Origin: Kamptonema formosum PCC 10802
GTDB lineage: Bacteria > Cyanobacteriota > Cyanobacteriia > Cyanobacteriales > Oscillatoriaceae
Length of the DNA: 64,000 nucleotides
Assembly: GCF_000332335.1 (NCBI RefSeq)
Contig: NZ_KB235948.1
Span: forward strand, 3,986,873 to 4,050,872
Direction: 5' to 3'
The translations under genes and the position numbers were made by a program. Below, piece by piece: positions 37,799 through 49,567 of this stretch; within the stretch, counting starts at the first letter, position 1, and every line of letters starts with the position of its first letter. Under the pieces are notes generated by a model, which was not told where the DNA came from, made no database searches, and worked only from the letters and a program-made list of their open reading frames with translations.

Positions 37799-39697
37799 AT
37801 GCTCTACTGCCTCAACCCTACCTGCTTCAAACCCGAAAATCAAGATGGGACAAAGTTCTGCACGAGTTGCGGGACAAAACTCGAACCCCTGCTCAGAGGA
37901 AGATATAGCATAATTCGCCCTATCGGTCAAGGGGGTTTTGGCAAAACTTACTTGGCGCAAGACACAGACCGGCGATCCGCCTACTGTGTCGTCAAACAGT
38001 TCTCTCCCTCCCCCGCAATTCAAAACCACCCGCCGGCGCTGGAAAAAGCGCGGGATCTCTTCAACCTTGAAGCTGAGAAACTGCTGCATTTAGAAGATCA
38101 CCCGCAGATTCCCACCCTATTCGCTTACTTCGAGTCAGACAGCCGGCTGTACTTGGTGCAGCAGTTCATCAAAGGTCAAACCTTGCTCGACGAGTTGGAG
38201 GGAGAGGGAACCTTCAGCGAGGCAAAGATCCGGGAACTTCTGGGCGATTTGCTGCCGGTCCTGCAATTCGTGCATGCGAGAAAAGTCATTCACCGAGATA
38301 TCAAAGCGGATAACATTATCCGCCGGGAAAGCGATGGCAAATTGGTGCTGATAGACTTCGGGGTGGCCAAACAGTGGGCCGGCACTTTGTTGAGCCAGGG
38401 GGGAACAATGACCGGCACCCCCGGATATGCGCCGGTGGAACAAATGCGCGGCGTCGCTTACCCCGCCAGCGATTTGTACAGTTTGGCTGTAACTTGCATT
38501 CGCCTGATGACGGGATGCTTTCCGCAATACGACGGTTCCGATGAACTTTACGATGCTATAGAAGTCAAATGGGTGTGGCGAGAAAAACTGCCGGTGGGAG
38601 TACCTGTCAGTTCCGAGTTGGGAGAAATTTTGGATAAATTGCTCTCAGATTATCTCAAAGAACGATATCAGTCAGCGGCGGAAGTGATGGCGGCATTGTC
38701 TGCACCCTCACCCCCCAACTCCGTCTCGCAAGAGGCGGGAAATGCGCCCTCACCCCCCAACTCTGTCTCGCAAGAGGCGGGAAATGCGCCCTCACCCTCG
38801 AACCCCGTATCCCAACAAAGCGAGAAAGGGGGGGTAAGAGGTTTGCCTCTCAGTTCATTCGCCTTTGACACAGTGACAGTAGATGCGCAGGGGCGAGAAA
38901 TCAACCGCAGTCGCCAGCAAACTGAATTCTTCCCCGAAGACTTGGGAGGCGGGGTGATGCTGGAAATGGTTTCCATTCCGGGGGGAACTTTTGGCATGGG
39001 TTCGCCAAATTCGGAATCAGGGCGATATGACAGTGAAAGTCCGCAACACTGGGTGACGGTGCAGCCCTTTTTTATGGGAAAGTACGCCGTAACTCAGGCG
39101 CAGTGGAAAGCTGTGGCAGCTTTGCCTAAGGTAAATTGCGACTTAAATCCAGATCCGTCTCGATTCAAAGGCGCAAACAGGCCGGTGGAGAATGTATCTT
39201 GGGATGATGCGATAGAATTTTGCGCCCGACTGTCCAAAAAGACTGGGCGCGACTACCGCTTACCCAGCGAAGCTGAGTGGGAATATGCCTGTCGCGCCGG
39301 CACCACAACGCCTTTCCACTTCGGCGAGACAATTACAACTGATTTAGCTAACTACGACGGGAAACACACCTACGCCTCCGCACCGAAAGGTGTTTATCGC
39401 CGGCAGACAACCGATGTGGGGAGTTTTCCTCCCAACACCTTTGGATTGTACGACATGCATGGCAATGTCTGGGAGTGGTGCGCCGATCCTTGGCACGCTA
39501 ATTACAGTGGTGCGCCCTCTGATGGGAGTGTTTGGAGTTCTGGCGGAAACGAAAATCGCCGTTATCGGTTGCAGCGTGGGGGTTCTTGGTACGTCTATCC
39601 CAGGAATTGCCGTGCGGCTTTCCGCGACTGGGTCGGACCGGACTTCAGGATTGGCAACATTGGTTTCCGCGCAGTCGTTTCTTTGGCCAGGACTTAG
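37799..39697 (+). CDS. Serine/threonine kinase fused to FGE/CLec-fold domain
   Basis: At 632 residues the protein begins with a four-Cys zinc ribbon (CLNPTC...CTSCGTKL), then a Hanks kinase at residues 33-300 with [42 protein letters not shown] and GYAPVEQ, all key residues present. A linker carries three repeats of [14 protein letters not shown]. Residues 380-630 are a formylglycine-generating-enzyme-type domain ([59 protein letters not shown]). The paired catalytic cysteines of true FGE are not kept (one Cys in RNCRAAFR), so it is more likely a binding domain. The start ATG at 37799 gives the zinc ribbon directly. Confidence 0.92.
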   Translation: MLYCLNPTCFKPENQDGTKFCTSCGTKLEPLLRGRYSIIRPIGQGGFGKTYLAQDTDRRSAYCVVKQFSPSPAIQNHPPALEKARDLFNLEAEKLLHLEDHPQIPTLFAYFESDSRLYLVQQFIKGQTLLDELEGEGTFSEAKIRELLGDLLPVLQFVHARKVIHRDIKADNIIRRESDGKLVLIDFGVAKQWAGTLLSQGGTMTGTPGYAPVEQMRGVAYPASDLYSLAVTCIRLMTGCFPQYDGSDELYDAIEVKWVWREKLPVGVPVSSELGEILDKLLSDYLKERYQSAAEVMAALSAPSPPNSVSQEAGNAPSPPNSVSQEAGNAPSPSNPVSQQSEKGGVRGLPLSSFAFDTVTVDAQGREINRSRQQTEFFPEDLGGGVMLEMVSIPGGTFGMGSPNSESGRYDSESPQHWVTVQPFFMGKYAVTQAQWKAVAALPKVNCDLNPDPSRFKGANRPVENVSWDDAIEFCARLSKKTGRDYRLPSEAEWEYACRAGTTTPFHFGETITTDLANYDGKHTYASAPKGVYRRQTTDVGSFPPNTFGLYDMHGNVWEWCADPWHANYSGAPSDGSVWSSGGNENRRYRLQRGGSWYVYPRNCRAAFRDWVGPDFRIGNIGFRAVVSLART

Positions 39698-39707
39698 TAA
39701 CCCGCCA

Positions 39708-39872
39708 GAAACCGGGTTTCTGCGACCAACTTTGCTTCTCACCCGAAACCTTAATTCAGAAACCCGGTTTCTTACATCCGCCAGAAACCCAGAAACCCAG
39801 AAACCCAGAAACCGGGTTTCTGCGACCAACTTTGCTTCTCACCCGAAACCTTAATTCAGAAACCCGGTTTCT
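39708..39872. repeat. Duplicated 65-bp hairpin repeat
   Basis: Copies at 39708 and 39808 share GAAACCGGGTTTCTGCGACC, AACTTTGCTTCTCACCC and end in AGAAACCCGGTTTCT; AGAAACCC decamers separate them. A third partial copy with the same CTGCGACCAACTTTGC is at about 24762. Confidence 0.8.
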
Positions 39873-39948
39873 CAACCCCGCCAGAAACCCGAAATCTTCT
39901 CCCATCATCAGTGCCGGCTCAACCCGATTTAGATAATCTGCCAGCGCT

Positions 39949-40179
39949 TTATGCAACATTATTTAACCGGCTTTCTAAGTCCTGACGCAACCCCAAATAG
40001 TGGCGATAATCATTGGCCCATTCAATAAAAACCGCTTCGTCAGAAAGTTCCCCTTTACTGTAGAGATCGAAAAAATCCTCAGAATCCATATTGTGCTGGC
40101 TTTCAAACACACTCAGGCGCTTTGCCACAGCAATCAGCGCATCCAGCGGCGATGTATATTGCACCTGCTGTTTTCGCAT
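39949..40179 (-). CDS. Small hypothetical protein, possible antitoxin-like
   Basis: A 76-residue protein (TSPLDALIAVAKRLSVFESQ, EDFFDLYSKGELSDEAVFIE, DYRHYLGLRQDLESRL) that looks helical and acidic. Small proteins of this kind occur widely in cyanobacteria, some beside toxin genes, but no toxin gene is adjacent. The start ATG at 40179 follows GAGGAGGGACAA. Function unknown. Confidence 0.65.
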   Translation of the reverse strand: MRKQQVQYTSPLDALIAVAKRLSVFESQHNMDSEDFFDLYSKGELSDEAVFIEWANDYRHYLGLRQDLESRLNNVA

Positions 40180-40202
40180 TTGTCCCTCCTCTCATTAGCT
40201 GA

Positions 40203-40342
40203 TATAGCAATAGACAGTCAGTTTAGGACACTGGAACAGGCGAGACGCCTGTCCTACGAAATATAGGCGTAGGGCAGGCGTCTCGCCTGCCCTCAATATC
40301 TCTGGGACAGGCGCGACGCCTGTCCAACGTCCTAACCTAATC
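40203..40342. mobile_element. Third copy of the CTATAGCAATAGACAG-ended MITE-like element
   Basis: The left arm (TATAGCAATAGACAGTCAG) and the right end (GTCCTAACCTAA) match the pair at 2754-2987; the inside holds four GGCGAGACGCCTGTCC-type palindromes. The last part of the right arm is missing. The remaining spacer to 40495 contains CACCGGCA repeats and one more palindrome. Confidence 0.5.
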
Positions 40343-40495
40343 CGCAGCACCGGCATCTCCCCTGCACCCACCGGCACCCACCGGCACTCCGTGGAAAATC
40401 GCTTAATTGCCAGCAGAGAGGGAGGCGGAGCCTCCTTTCAGGCGTTCCCAGGCGGAGCCTGGGAACGAGGCAATGGGACAGGCAAGATGCCTGTC

Positions 40496-43400
40496 CTACG
40501 CCCCAACAGCCACCTTCTCACCGGCACCCCCAGCAGAAGCCTCAGGCGAATCCGCTTCCGAAGGCGGAACCACTTGCCAAAACTTCGGCAAATATTCCCC
40601 CCAATTCGCCAAAATCGCCTTAGCCTTCACACTACCCGTGCGATCCGCATGCAGCGAAATCAACTCCTTCAATTGCTCCTCCCCAGCAGGCGTGCAAACC
40701 CGCTGAATCCTCACAATTTCCCCATTCACCTTTTGCGGAAAACTGCCATCCTCATCCAGGAAGTATCCCAACCCGCCGGTCATCCCAGCGCCCACATTGC
40801 GACCCACCTTACCCAGCACAACAACCACACCCCCTGTCATATACTCAGCGCAGTGATCCCCCGCACCCTCAATAACCGCCTTAGCCATCGAATTGCGAAC
40901 CGCAAACCGCTCACCGGCTATCCCACAGGCAAACAGGAAACCCCCCGTCGCCCCATACAGACAGGTATTGCCAATAATCACATTTTGTGCTGCCTCATAA
41001 GTAGCCCCCGCCGGCGGCTTAATAACAATCTCCCCACCGTGCATCCCCTTGCCCACATAATCATTCGAGTCGCCCTCAATAACGAGCCTCATCCCAGGCA
41101 AATTAAATGCAGCAAAACTCTGGCCGGCAGACCCCAAAAACTCCAGTTCAATATGCCCCTCAAAGCCGCTATTGCCGTATTTATCCGCAATAACACCCGC
41201 AAGACGCGCACCGGCAGTCCGGTCAGTATTCACCACCTTCAACTTCTTCTTCACACATCCATGTGTTTCAATCGCCGCCTGAATTTCCGGATCGGCAAGC
41301 AGCTCATCATCCAGCACCGGCCCATTGCTGTGCACCGGCTCATGCTCCAGCCAGCTGCGATTTTCCCGCGTATCCGGGAGCCGCACCAGACAGTCCAAAT
41401 TCACAGATTGCGCCTTCTTCAGTAGAACATCAGACCGCACCTTCAGCAAATCCGCCCGCCCGACAATCTCATTCAGAGAGCGATACCCCAGACGCGCCAG
41501 CAGCGAGCGCACCTCCTCCGCCACAAAGCTGAAGAAATTCACCACATGTTCCGGAATCCCCGTAAACCGCTGCCGCAACTTCTCCTGCTGAGTCGCCACC
41601 CCAACTGGGCACTGGTTGCTGTGACAGATGCGAGCCATAATGCAGCCTTCAGCAATCATAGCAATCGAGCCGAAGCCAAACTCCTCAGCACCCATCAAAG
41701 CGCCCATCACCACATCCCAGCCGGTCTTCAAACCGCCGTCAACCCGCAGCACCACCCGGTTCCGCAGCCCGTTGTTCATCAACACCCGGTGCACTTCCGT
41801 CAAACCGAGCTCCCACGGCGAACCGGCATGCTTAATCGAACTCAGGGGAGACGCGCCGGTGCCGCCATCGTGACCCGAAATTTGGATAATATCCGCATTC
41901 GCCTTCGCCACACCGGCAGCAATCGTGCCAATCCCAACCTCCGCCACCAACTTCACCGAAACCGGTGCCTTGGGATTAATCTGGTGCAAGTCAAAAATCA
42001 GCTGCGCCAAATCCTCAATCGAATAAATATCGTGGTGAGGCGGCGGCGAAATCAGCGTCACCCCCGGTTTCGACCGGCGCAAAAAAGCGATATACGAACT
42101 CACCTTCTTACCGGGCAACTGCCCCCCTTCTCCCGGTTTCGCCCCCTGAGCGATCTTAATTTCCACCTGCTTGGCGTGCATCAAATACTCCGGCGTCACC
42201 CCAAAACGACCCGAAGCCACCTGCTTAATCGCCGAAGAAGCCGTATCCCCATTGCGCAAACCCTTCAAATCGGGCAGCAACTTAGAGCGACCTTCCTCAT
42301 CCACATCATCCAATATCTGGAAGCGCACCGGATCTTCGCCCCCCTCGCCGGAGTTCGACTTGCCCCCGATGCGGTTCATCGCAATGGCCAGCACCTCGTG
42401 AGCTTCTGGCGACAGCGCCCCCAGAGACATCCCGCCGGTGCAGAACCGCTTCATAATCTCTTCCACCGGCTCCACTTCCTCAATAGGCACCGGCGGACGA
42501 TCCCCACTGAACTCCAGCAAATCCCGCAGCGCCGTTACCGGACGCCCTTGCAGGGTCTGCCGGTACACCTCATAGTGGTCGTATGCTTTCTTCCCCACCG
42601 CCTTGTGCAGCGCCTTGGCCATTTCCGGGCTGTTCATGTGGTACTCCCCACCCGGGCGGTACTGGACAAAGCCAAAATTTTCCAACTTCTTCCCCGTCAG
42701 TTCCGGGAAAGCGCGACTGTGGAAAGACAGCACCTCCTGGGCCAATTCCGCAACGCTCAGCCCGCCAATCCGGGACGCCGTGCCCTCAAAGCCCAACTGC
42801 TGCAAATCCGGGCCAATCCCAATCGCCTCAAAAATCTGCGCCCCGTGATAGCTGGAGAGCAGGGAAATCCCCATCTTAGAAAGGATCTTCAGCAGCCCCT
42901 CTCCCACTGCCTTGCGGTAGTTCGCTTGCGCCGCGCTCAGGGTAACAGCCGGCACCTTGCCAAGCTCCATCAATTTTTGAGTCCTGGAATCTGACCACCA
43001 CTGGCGCACACTTTCCAGCGCCAGGTAGGGGCAAACCGCACTCGCACCATTGCCAATCAGACAGGCAAAGTGGTGAGTGCTCCAGCACTGCGCCGTATCG
43101 ACAAGCAGCGACGCCTTCATCCGCAGCCCTTCCCGGATCAGGTGGTGGTGCAGTGCGCCAACAGCCAGCAGGGGAGGGATGTAGCTGTACTCAGCCCCAA
43201 TTGCTTGGGGGGTGCGGTCGCTCAAAATCAGGATTTTCTTGCCGGCACGCACCGCATCTGCAGCCTCCGAGCACAGGCGTTCCGTGGCCTTTTTCAGGCC
43301 CTCCGGGCCGGTGGCAATCTCAAATAGAGTTGACAGCGCAGCCGTCTCAAAGCCAGACTGCCGTATCTGTTCCAGTTCCGCCTCATTGACAACCGGCGTG

Positions 43401-45163
43401 TCCAGTTTCAGCAACCGGGCGAATTCTGGCTTCGCTTCCAGAAAATTCCCCCGCTCTCCCAGCTCCAAGGTCAGGGACATGACCAGCTTTTCCCGCAGCG
43501 GGTCAATTGCCGGGTTAGTCACCTGCGCGAACCGCTGCTTGAAGTAATCATAGAGCAAGTGGGGTTTGTCCGAGAGCACGGCGAGGGGGATATCGTCGCC
43601 CATGCAGAACGTCGGCTCCTTGCCGGTGCTGGCCATTTCGGCGATCACCATATCCAGGTCTTCGCTGGTGTAGCCAAAGGCGGTTTGGTAGCGCAGCGCC
43701 GTTTCGGCGTCCACTGTCGCCGAAGCCTCGAAGGGTTGGGCTTCCAGCTTGCGCCGGTGGGCTTGCAACCACTCCCCGTAGGGATTCGCACCGGCAACCC
43801 GCTGCTTGATCTCCCAGTTTTTCAGAATTTCGTGGCTTTCCAGGTCAACGGCGATCGTCTGTCCGGGTCCGAGCCGGCCTTTTTCCGCGATGTCTTCTTC
43901 TGGAATATCCACCACACCGGCTTCCGAAGCCACCACCACCAGCCCGCTGCGGGTAATAACATAGCGTGCCGGTCGCAAGCCATTGCGGTCGAGGCTGGCT
44001 GCCACTTTTTTGCCATCGCTGTACAGCACCAGAGCTGGGCCATCCCAAGCTTCCTGAATGCCGCTGTAATATTCGTAGAAATCAACTATTTCCGGATGGC
44101 TTGACAAATCTGGCTGATTCTGGTATGCTTCCGGCACCAAAATCATCATTGCTTCCAGGGGGCTGCGCCCAGAGCGCACCAGCAACTCCATCACATTGTC
44201 CAGGGTGGCGGAGTCGCTGTTGTTGGGGTTGACAATTGGCTTGAGTTCCTGTAAGCGTTCCCCCCAGCCGGCACCGGCCAAGTCAGCTTCCCGGGCCATC
44301 ATCCAGTTGATGTTGCCCAGAAGGGTGTTAATTTCCCCATTGTGTCCCAGCATGCGCAGTGGCTGAGCCAGTGGCCACTTGGGCATCGTGTTCGTGCTGA
44401 AGCGCCGGTGGTAGATGGCAAAGTTACTTTTATATGCTGGATTTTTTAAATCGGTGTAGAACTCGCCGAGCACCGCTGAGCGCACCATACCTTTATAGAC
44501 AATGCGCCGGTGAGACAGGGAGCAAATGTAAAAATCCTCAGCCCCTTCAAAAGAACATTTCCCGTCAGCCACCGCTGCCTTTTCAATCCGCTTGCGCACT
44601 AAGTATAATTCCCGCTCCAGAGCGTCTCCTTGGAAATGCGGGCACTGCAGCAGAACCTGCTCAATCTGGGGCTGATTTTCCCGCGCTTGCGCCCCCAAAA
44701 CTTCTGGGCGAACCGGCACAACCCGCCAGCCGAGGACAGTCAGCCCTTCCGAAATCGCCACTTTCTCGACAATTTGTCGCGCCCCGGCTGCGGCTGCCGG
44801 TTCTTGGGGCAGAAACACCATCCCCACAGCTATTTCAGCCGTTCCATCCATACTGACGCCGCGCTCAGCCAGCCACTCCCCAAACAAGTCCCAGGGGATC
44901 GCCGTCATCAGCCCCGCGCCATCTCCGGAATCTTGGTCAGCGCTGCAGCCACCCCGGTGTTCCATACAGGTTAGAGCCGACAGGGAAGCTGCAATAATCT
45001 TGTGTGTCGCCCCGCCAGCTGGATTGGCAATAAAGCCCACACCGCAAGCATCTCGCTCTTCTACCAGCCAGCGCTGCCCCTGATAATTTGCACTATCACA
45101 TTGTTTCTGCTGATTGATTGTGCCTGGTAAATTCACGCTCGAAGTGTTCATGGGATGGTTCAT
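40496..45163 (-). CDS. gltS: Ferredoxin-dependent glutamate synthase
   Basis: Fd-GOGAT transfers the glutamine amide to 2-oxoglutarate with photosynthetically reduced ferredoxin, giving two glutamates; it is central to nitrogen assimilation. The 1555 residues contain the N-terminal class II amidotransferase with Cys40 in RDACGVGF (the mature N-terminus after propeptide removal), a central linker domain, the FMN/synthase domain ([16 protein letters not shown] near 920, [11 protein letters not shown] near 1090) with 3Fe-4S cysteines in [20 protein letters not shown] near 1155, and a beta-helix C-terminal domain. An ATG four codons downstream is also possible. No small beta subunit is adjacent, consistent with the Fd type. 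Confidence 0.96.
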   Translation of the reverse strand: MNHPMNTSSVNLPGTINQQKQCDSANYQGQRWLVEERDACGVGFIANPAGGATHKIIAASLSALTCMEHRGGCSADQDSGDGAGLMTAIPWDLFGEWLAERGVSMDGTAEIAVGMVFLPQEPAAAAGARQIVEKVAISEGLTVLGWRVVPVRPEVLGAQARENQPQIEQVLLQCPHFQGDALERELYLVRKRIEKAAVADGKCSFEGAEDFYICSLSHRRIVYKGMVRSAVLGEFYTDLKNPAYKSNFAIYHRRFSTNTMPKWPLAQPLRMLGHNGEINTLLGNINWMMAREADLAGAGWGERLQELKPIVNPNNSDSATLDNVMELLVRSGRSPLEAMMILVPEAYQNQPDLSSHPEIVDFYEYYSGIQEAWDGPALVLYSDGKKVAASLDRNGLRPARYVITRSGLVVVASEAGVVDIPEEDIAEKGRLGPGQTIAVDLESHEILKNWEIKQRVAGANPYGEWLQAHRRKLEAQPFEASATVDAETALRYQTAFGYTSEDLDMVIAEMASTGKEPTFCMGDDIPLAVLSDKPHLLYDYFKQRFAQVTNPAIDPLREKLVMSLTLELGERGNFLEAKPEFARLLKLDTPVVNEAELEQIRQSGFETAALSTLFEIATGPEGLKKATERLCSEAADAVRAGKKILILSDRTPQAIGAEYSYIPPLLAVGALHHHLIREGLRMKASLLVDTAQCWSTHHFACLIGNGASAVCPYLALESVRQWWSDSRTQKLMELGKVPAVTLSAAQANYRKAVGEGLLKILSKMGISLLSSYHGAQIFEAIGIGPDLQQLGFEGTASRIGGLSVAELAQEVLSFHSRAFPELTGKKLENFGFVQYRPGGEYHMNSPEMAKALHKAVGKKAYDHYEVYRQTLQGRPVTALRDLLEFSGDRPPVPIEEVEPVEEIMKRFCTGGMSLGALSPEAHEVLAIAMNRIGGKSNSGEGGEDPVRFQILDDVDEEGRSKLLPDLKGLRNGDTASSAIKQVASGRFGVTPEYLMHAKQVEIKIAQGAKPGEGGQLPGKKVSSYIAFLRRSKPGVTLISPPPHHDIYSIEDLAQLIFDLHQINPKAPVSVKLVAEVGIGTIAAGVAKANADIIQISGHDGGTGASPLSSIKHAGSPWELGLTEVHRVLMNNGLRNRVVLRVDGGLKTGWDVVMGALMGAEEFGFGSIAMIAEGCIMARICHSNQCPVGVATQQEKLRQRFTGIPEHVVNFFSFVAEEVRSLLARLGYRSLNEIVGRADLLKVRSDVLLKKAQSVNLDCLVRLPDTRENRSWLEHEPVHSNGPVLDDELLADPEIQAAIETHGCVKKKLKVVNTDRTAGARLAGVIADKYGNSGFEGHIELEFLGSAGQSFAAFNLPGMRLVIEGDSNDYVGKGMHGGEIVIKPPAGATYEAAQNVIIGNTCLYGATGGFLFACGIAGERFAVRNSMAKAVIEGAGDHCAEYMTGGVVVVLGKVGRNVGAGMTGGLGYFLDEDGSFPQKVNGEIVRIQRVCTPAGEEQLKELISLHADRTGSVKAKAILANWGEYLPKFWQVVPPSEADSPEASAGGAGEKVAVGA

Positions 45164-45740
45164 TCTTATCCTTGTTGCTCTAGTTTTGGTTGGGATTTAT
45201 TGATGGGATTTTCTCAGGTCAGCCGCCCGAATTTATCTCCGTAAGGGATATGGAATCCTTTCCGGGCGCAAAACTCGGTAATAATTCTTATCAGCAGGGA
45301 AGCTTCAAGGGTTCCCTCGCGCTTACCTTTCCCAGCTTCTGGAGCTGATAGCCTCCGACCGAAGTGCCAGTCGTGCGCACGTTGGGAGCTCGCGCCTGGA
45401 AATTTCGACGAATGTCATTTTTGGCGTGGGGCAAGCAGACATCCTCTATTACCAGCAAATATCGCACAGTCACGCCGCCCCTGACAAATGTTGCCGGCAC
45501 ACACGCGCCGGCTCCCATTTGGCCGCAAGGGAATGCGCTTCAGGTCAGCGTGAGTTTTGCTTCTGGTCGGATGGCAGGAAAATATTAGAGAATTTACTCC
45601 GCACGAGCAATCCCCTGCTTTACGCACTGTGCCATTCCGACCGGCGTGGCCAATCCGCTTTACTGATACCCCCTCTCGGGACGCGACAGCGCCCTTTCTT
45701 TGGGGGGTACTAAATTATAGCACAGATTAAAAAATTAACC
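45164..45740. other. Spacer upstream of Fd-GOGAT without supported gene
   Basis: A minus-strand frame at 45291-45518 gives 75 residues with some protein character (VRYLLVIEDVCLPHAKNDI) but no recognisable family; I do not call it. The promoter of the glutamate synthase gene should lie in 45170-45300. Confidence 0.45.
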
Positions 45741-45812
45741 GTTTGTAGTTGGGCTTTAGCCCAAAGCTTGTAGTTGGGCTTTAGCCCAAAGCTTGTAGTT
45801 GGACTGCGGCGC
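45741..45812. repeat. Three GTTTGTAGTTGGGCTTTAGC units
   Basis: Units start at 45741, 45766 and 45791, the last degenerate. Each contains the palindrome TTGGGCTTTAGCCCAA. They belong to the family arrayed at 59009-59164. Confidence 0.85.
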
Positions 45813-45861
45813 AGGGCCTTTAGGAGGCCCTGTGTGAATTCACCCTGAACTGCTGAACCTC

Positions 45862-48189
45862 ATGGCTTTTTTGTTGAGAAATCTTGCCCTCGCACCCCTG
45901 ATTGCCACTCTTGTGAGCTTAGCACCGGCTCACTCGGCCCCAGAAAACCAATCGCTGCCTCCCGGGCCAACTTTGGCCCCCTCAGCGGTCCCGCCTTTTG
46001 CCAGAGATCCTCAAATAGCGTCACAAACCGCCGCACAGGGAAGTCAGGTGTCTTTAAATGGCCGGACTTGGCCAGCAGCTTGGAGCCAGTGGGCCGGTGC
46101 CTCCCCAGGCAGCCTCCGCACCGGCATCAGTGACGCGGGAGTCAGGCATGTCCTCGGCGTGGAACTGCTGAGCACAGGGGATGCGACAAAACAGCCGGTG
46201 TACTGGTTCGGGATCTCACCGGCACCCGCGATCCTGCCGGTGCGGCTGACAGGCCCATATCGCTATCTGGACATTACCGATTTGGCAGCGCAAGCCGGCT
46301 GGCAGGTGGCTGTCAGTGGCGACACCCTGCGAATCACTACGCCAGTCGCCCGGGTCAAGGACATTCAACAGGTTGAGATTCCCCAACCCCTGACCTCGTA
46401 TATCGAAAGAATAAGGACTGCAGGACAGGCAAAGCCTGCGCCCAGCTTTCGCATTGTCGTCGATCTCGACCGTCCCGCACCCTGGCAAGCGAATTTTTCT
46501 CGGACGGTGACTCCACCGCCGCCACCCGCGCCGGTCAAACCGCCAGAAGTCCCCAATCCCAATCTGGCACCGCCGGCACCGGCAGGTCCCCCCGATGACG
46601 AGTCCAAGCCCCAGGGTTCCGGCACCGGCAGCCAGATTGCCCCGCAAAGTGCCCCCAGCGAGAAACCGGATGACGAGTCCAAGCCCCAGGGTTCCGGCAC
46701 CGGCAGCCAGATTGCCCCGCAAAATTCTCTTTTTAGGGGGGCCGGCAGCGAGAAACCGGATGACGAGTCCAAGCCGGTGCGGAACAAACAGGTCAAGTTT
46801 GATGAGTGGCTGATCGCACTGGATGGCCTGACGGAGCCGGCCCTGGCGCAGCGCTTTAACCCACCGGCAGCAGCTGGTGTCGGGAATGGGGGCAGTCCAG
46901 TTGGGAATGGGGAAAAAGAGCAGTTAGCGCCCACCGATCTGTGCCCAGCGCCAACCCCCCAGTGCCCTGTGGCCAATTTCGTCAGAGTGGAGCAGGCGGG
47001 CAACCAGACCAATATCCGAGTGGCGGTGCCTGCCGGCTGGCGTCCGCGAGTTTCCACACTCAGCAATCCCAGTCGCTTGGAGATTGACATTCGACCCGAT
47101 TCTATGGTAGCGAAAGATATTCTCTGGGCGCAGGGGTTGCGGTGGCGGCAGCGATATCTGAATTTGGGGGCTGACCGCTTTCCGGTGGTGTGGCTGGAAG
47201 TGGATCTCCGCCAGCCGGGAATTCGTCTCAAACCGCTGCGGCGGGAAGTGACTAATCAAATGGGGATTGAGCCGCTGATTGAGACAGCAAGCCAGTTGCG
47301 GGCGTCAGCTGCGATTAACGGCGGCTTTTTCAATCGCAATAACCACCTGCCTCTGGGTGCGATTCGCCTGGATGGCCGGTGGCTGTCCAGCCCGATTCTC
47401 AACCGGGGCGCAATCGCCTGGGATGATGCCGGCAATGTCAAAATCGGGCGTCTCAGTTTGCAGGAAATTGTCAGCACAGGAACTGGACAGCGCTTGCCGG
47501 TGCTTTTGCTCAACAGCGCTTATGTGGCGGAGGGCATTGCCCGCTATACCGGGGAGTGGGGGGCGAGTTACACTCCCCTGAGCGATAATGAAACGATTGT
47601 CTCAGTTCAGGATAATCAGGTCACGGGCCAGGTGCTGGGAGGGGAAGCCGGCAAAGGTGCTTTTCCCATTCCGCCTATGGGCTACCTTCTGGTTTTTCGG
47701 AAGGTGCCGGCAGACGCCCTCCCCACCGGCACTCGTGTGAGCGTGGACAGCGCCACTGTGCCGGCGGAGTTTGCCAGCTTCCCGCACATCCTAGGGGCGG
47801 GGCCGGTTTTGCTGGGAGCGGCCACAGGGGGGGCGGCCACGAAAGGCGGGCCCTCCGCTGCTGGTTTGAGGGGGCAAATTGTTCTGGATGCCAAAGGGGA
47901 AGGGTTCAGCGAGGCGTTTAACCAGCAAACTGCCTCTCGCAGCGCCATTGGTGTGACGCCGGCGGGAACACTATTAATAGTGGCGGTTCACAACCGCGCT
48001 GGGGGTGCCGGTGCCACTTTGCCGGAATTGGCGCAACTGATGCAGCAACTGGGCGCAGCTGACGCCCTCAATCTTGACGGCGGCAGTTCCACCGGCCTCT
48101 ATCTCGGTGGCCAGCTCCTCGACCGCCCGCCCCGCACGGCGGCTCCCGTTCACAATGGTTTGGGGGTTTTTCTGGATTTCGGGCAGTAG
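45862..48189 (+). CDS. Large exported phosphodiester glycosidase family protein
   Basis: The 775-residue protein starts with a signal peptide (FLLRNLALAPLIATLVSLAP, cut near AHSA). Residues 90-215 (LDITDLAAQAGWQVAVSGDT, FRIVVDLDRPAPW) and 380-430 (NIRVAVPAGWRPRV, SRLEIDIRPD) resemble AMIN-like cell-wall-targeting modules. Between them is a Pro-rich linker with three PDDESKPQGSGTGSQIAPQ-type repeats. The NAGPA-type domain fills residues 455-775 with AAINGGFFNRNNHLPLGAIR and ALNLDGGSSTGLYLGG. The domain order suggests an envelope-localised hydrolase. Its smaller relative is at 9507-10412. Confidence 0.88.
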   Translation: MAFLLRNLALAPLIATLVSLAPAHSAPENQSLPPGPTLAPSAVPPFARDPQIASQTAAQGSQVSLNGRTWPAAWSQWAGASPGSLRTGISDAGVRHVLGVELLSTGDATKQPVYWFGISPAPAILPVRLTGPYRYLDITDLAAQAGWQVAVSGDTLRITTPVARVKDIQQVEIPQPLTSYIERIRTAGQAKPAPSFRIVVDLDRPAPWQANFSRTVTPPPPPAPVKPPEVPNPNLAPPAPAGPPDDESKPQGSGTGSQIAPQSAPSEKPDDESKPQGSGTGSQIAPQNSLFRGAGSEKPDDESKPVRNKQVKFDEWLIALDGLTEPALAQRFNPPAAAGVGNGGSPVGNGEKEQLAPTDLCPAPTPQCPVANFVRVEQAGNQTNIRVAVPAGWRPRVSTLSNPSRLEIDIRPDSMVAKDILWAQGLRWRQRYLNLGADRFPVVWLEVDLRQPGIRLKPLRREVTNQMGIEPLIETASQLRASAAINGGFFNRNNHLPLGAIRLDGRWLSSPILNRGAIAWDDAGNVKIGRLSLQEIVSTGTGQRLPVLLLNSAYVAEGIARYTGEWGASYTPLSDNETIVSVQDNQVTGQVLGGEAGKGAFPIPPMGYLLVFRKVPADALPTGTRVSVDSATVPAEFASFPHILGAGPVLLGAATGGAATKGGPSAAGLRGQIVLDAKGEGFSEAFNQQTASRSAIGVTPAGTLLIVAVHNRAGGAGATLPELAQLMQQLGAADALNLDGGSSTGLYLGGQLLDRPPRTAAPVHNGLGVFLDFGQ

Positions 48190-48266
48190 GGTGGGGAGTC
48201 CTATTAAAAGCGTAATAGTTTAGCAGCTAAGCCTTAGGGACAGGCGGGACGCCTGTCCTACGCCTT

Positions 48267-48434
48267 AACTCCATCGTTCGAGCTCAGAACTCCATCGTTC
48301 GAGCTCAGAACTCCATCGTTCGAGCTCAGAACTCCATTGTTCGAGCTCAGAACTCCATCAGTCGAGTTCAGAACTCCATCAGTCGAGTTCAGAACTCCAT
48401 CAGTCGAGCTCAGAACTCCATCGCTGGAAGTAGG
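48267..48434. repeat. 21-bp tandem repeat, eight copies
   Basis: The unit AACTCCATCGTTCGAGCTCAG repeats eight times without gaps, with CATCG/CATCA and GAGCTC/GAGTTC variation and a diverged last copy. Its length is a multiple of three, and one plus-strand frame reads ELRTPSV heptads, but that frame lacks a supported start and continues into unrelated sequence. Confidence 0.93.
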
Positions 48435-49567
48435 CGCTCCATCATCCGAGATCCAAGCTCAATCGGCTTACTGCAGGGGCGGGTTCACCCACAATGTCTG
48501 TTGGAAGTTCCGGATGTGGGTTTATCGCCTGTCTCTGTCCCGGATGAGCGAGGGAAGGGAAAAATCTGCTGCCACGCTCTGATAAACGCCATAAATTATG
48601 TTATGATTAGTGGTTTTTTATCTGTTCCTGTTCTCTCCGGCAGCGCGGGCCATGCCGGCGTGTTTTTTTCTGGGATCGCCCTTGAGGAGTTAAAGCTTGG
48701 TTAAAGCGGAGGGGGGGACAGGTAAAGATTCTGTGTGAATTGGCGAAATTGACCAGTTTACTGATGGCAGCACCTGGGGAACACTTGCTATGTTGGAGTT
48801 CGGTGCCCGAAACTGGAAGATTCAACAGCTGGATGACACGCCCTGCTTTTTAGTTATCTTAAGGCACGCTCAACTTATTTTCAAAAAAATCCGTCCCAGA
48901 CGTTGCAGCATTTCCCAGAAGTTATGGCTGCGGGATGTTACAGCCTTTGTCGAAATCATGGCCCGAATGGCCAGCCTCATGGCCAGAACCCATCTGTGAA
49001 TCGGGCACCTCAATTCCACAAGCAATCCTCAAGGAGCTAAAATTTAATCCTGGATTTCTTGCACAATCTTACAAAACGTGATACAATACAGGCAAAGCTG
49101 AGAAATAGACATGGCCTAATGGTCAGCTCCGAACAGGCAAATCGCGACTTCAATTCCCGCGCTTATTTTTCAGCCAACCTCCCTTGACTTCCGACACGGA
49201 AGCCTAGGTCTTGGCGAAAAATCAGGTCAAAAACGGCGAGAGCGATGCTCGGTACGGCGCACGACCAGTTCAAAAGTTCAAAATGACTTTAAAGCATCAG
49301 GCTGAATTGACGGGAACCAGGCCCTGTGGATGTCACCGAAGAATTCGCCAGCGGCACCGGCACTCGCAGTCGGCCATGTCCACACCTGCAAGGGGTGGCT
49401 CTAAAGTTTTCCACTGTCTGGGGCTGCGGATTTACGCACTTCGCAAGACTGGAACGGTGCTTTTAGGATATTCCTGAAAGCTTTGCGGGATACCGCCTCT
49501 ATCACTTTTAATGGGGAAGCGTGCTATCGGTGCATTGTCCTGGAATACCCGGAATAATGTCGCGTAA
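48435..49567. other. Long spacer without recognised genes
   Basis: Several frames of 60-90 residues are open here (for example 48790-48999 and 49211-49477), but none has family character or a good ribosome site. I see no tRNA or known ncRNA. The promoter of the cupin gene presumably lies at the right end. Confidence 0.5.

Noticed and set aside
41546..42994. Plus-strand open frame of over 480 codons inside the glutamate synthase gene
   Set aside because: Arg/His/Pro-rich antisense translation typical of a GC-rich gene read backwards.
48337..48582. Gene encoding heptad repeats from the 21-bp minisatellite
   Set aside because: The start lies inside the repeat without a ribosome site, and the part after the repeat has no character; kept only as a repeat finding.
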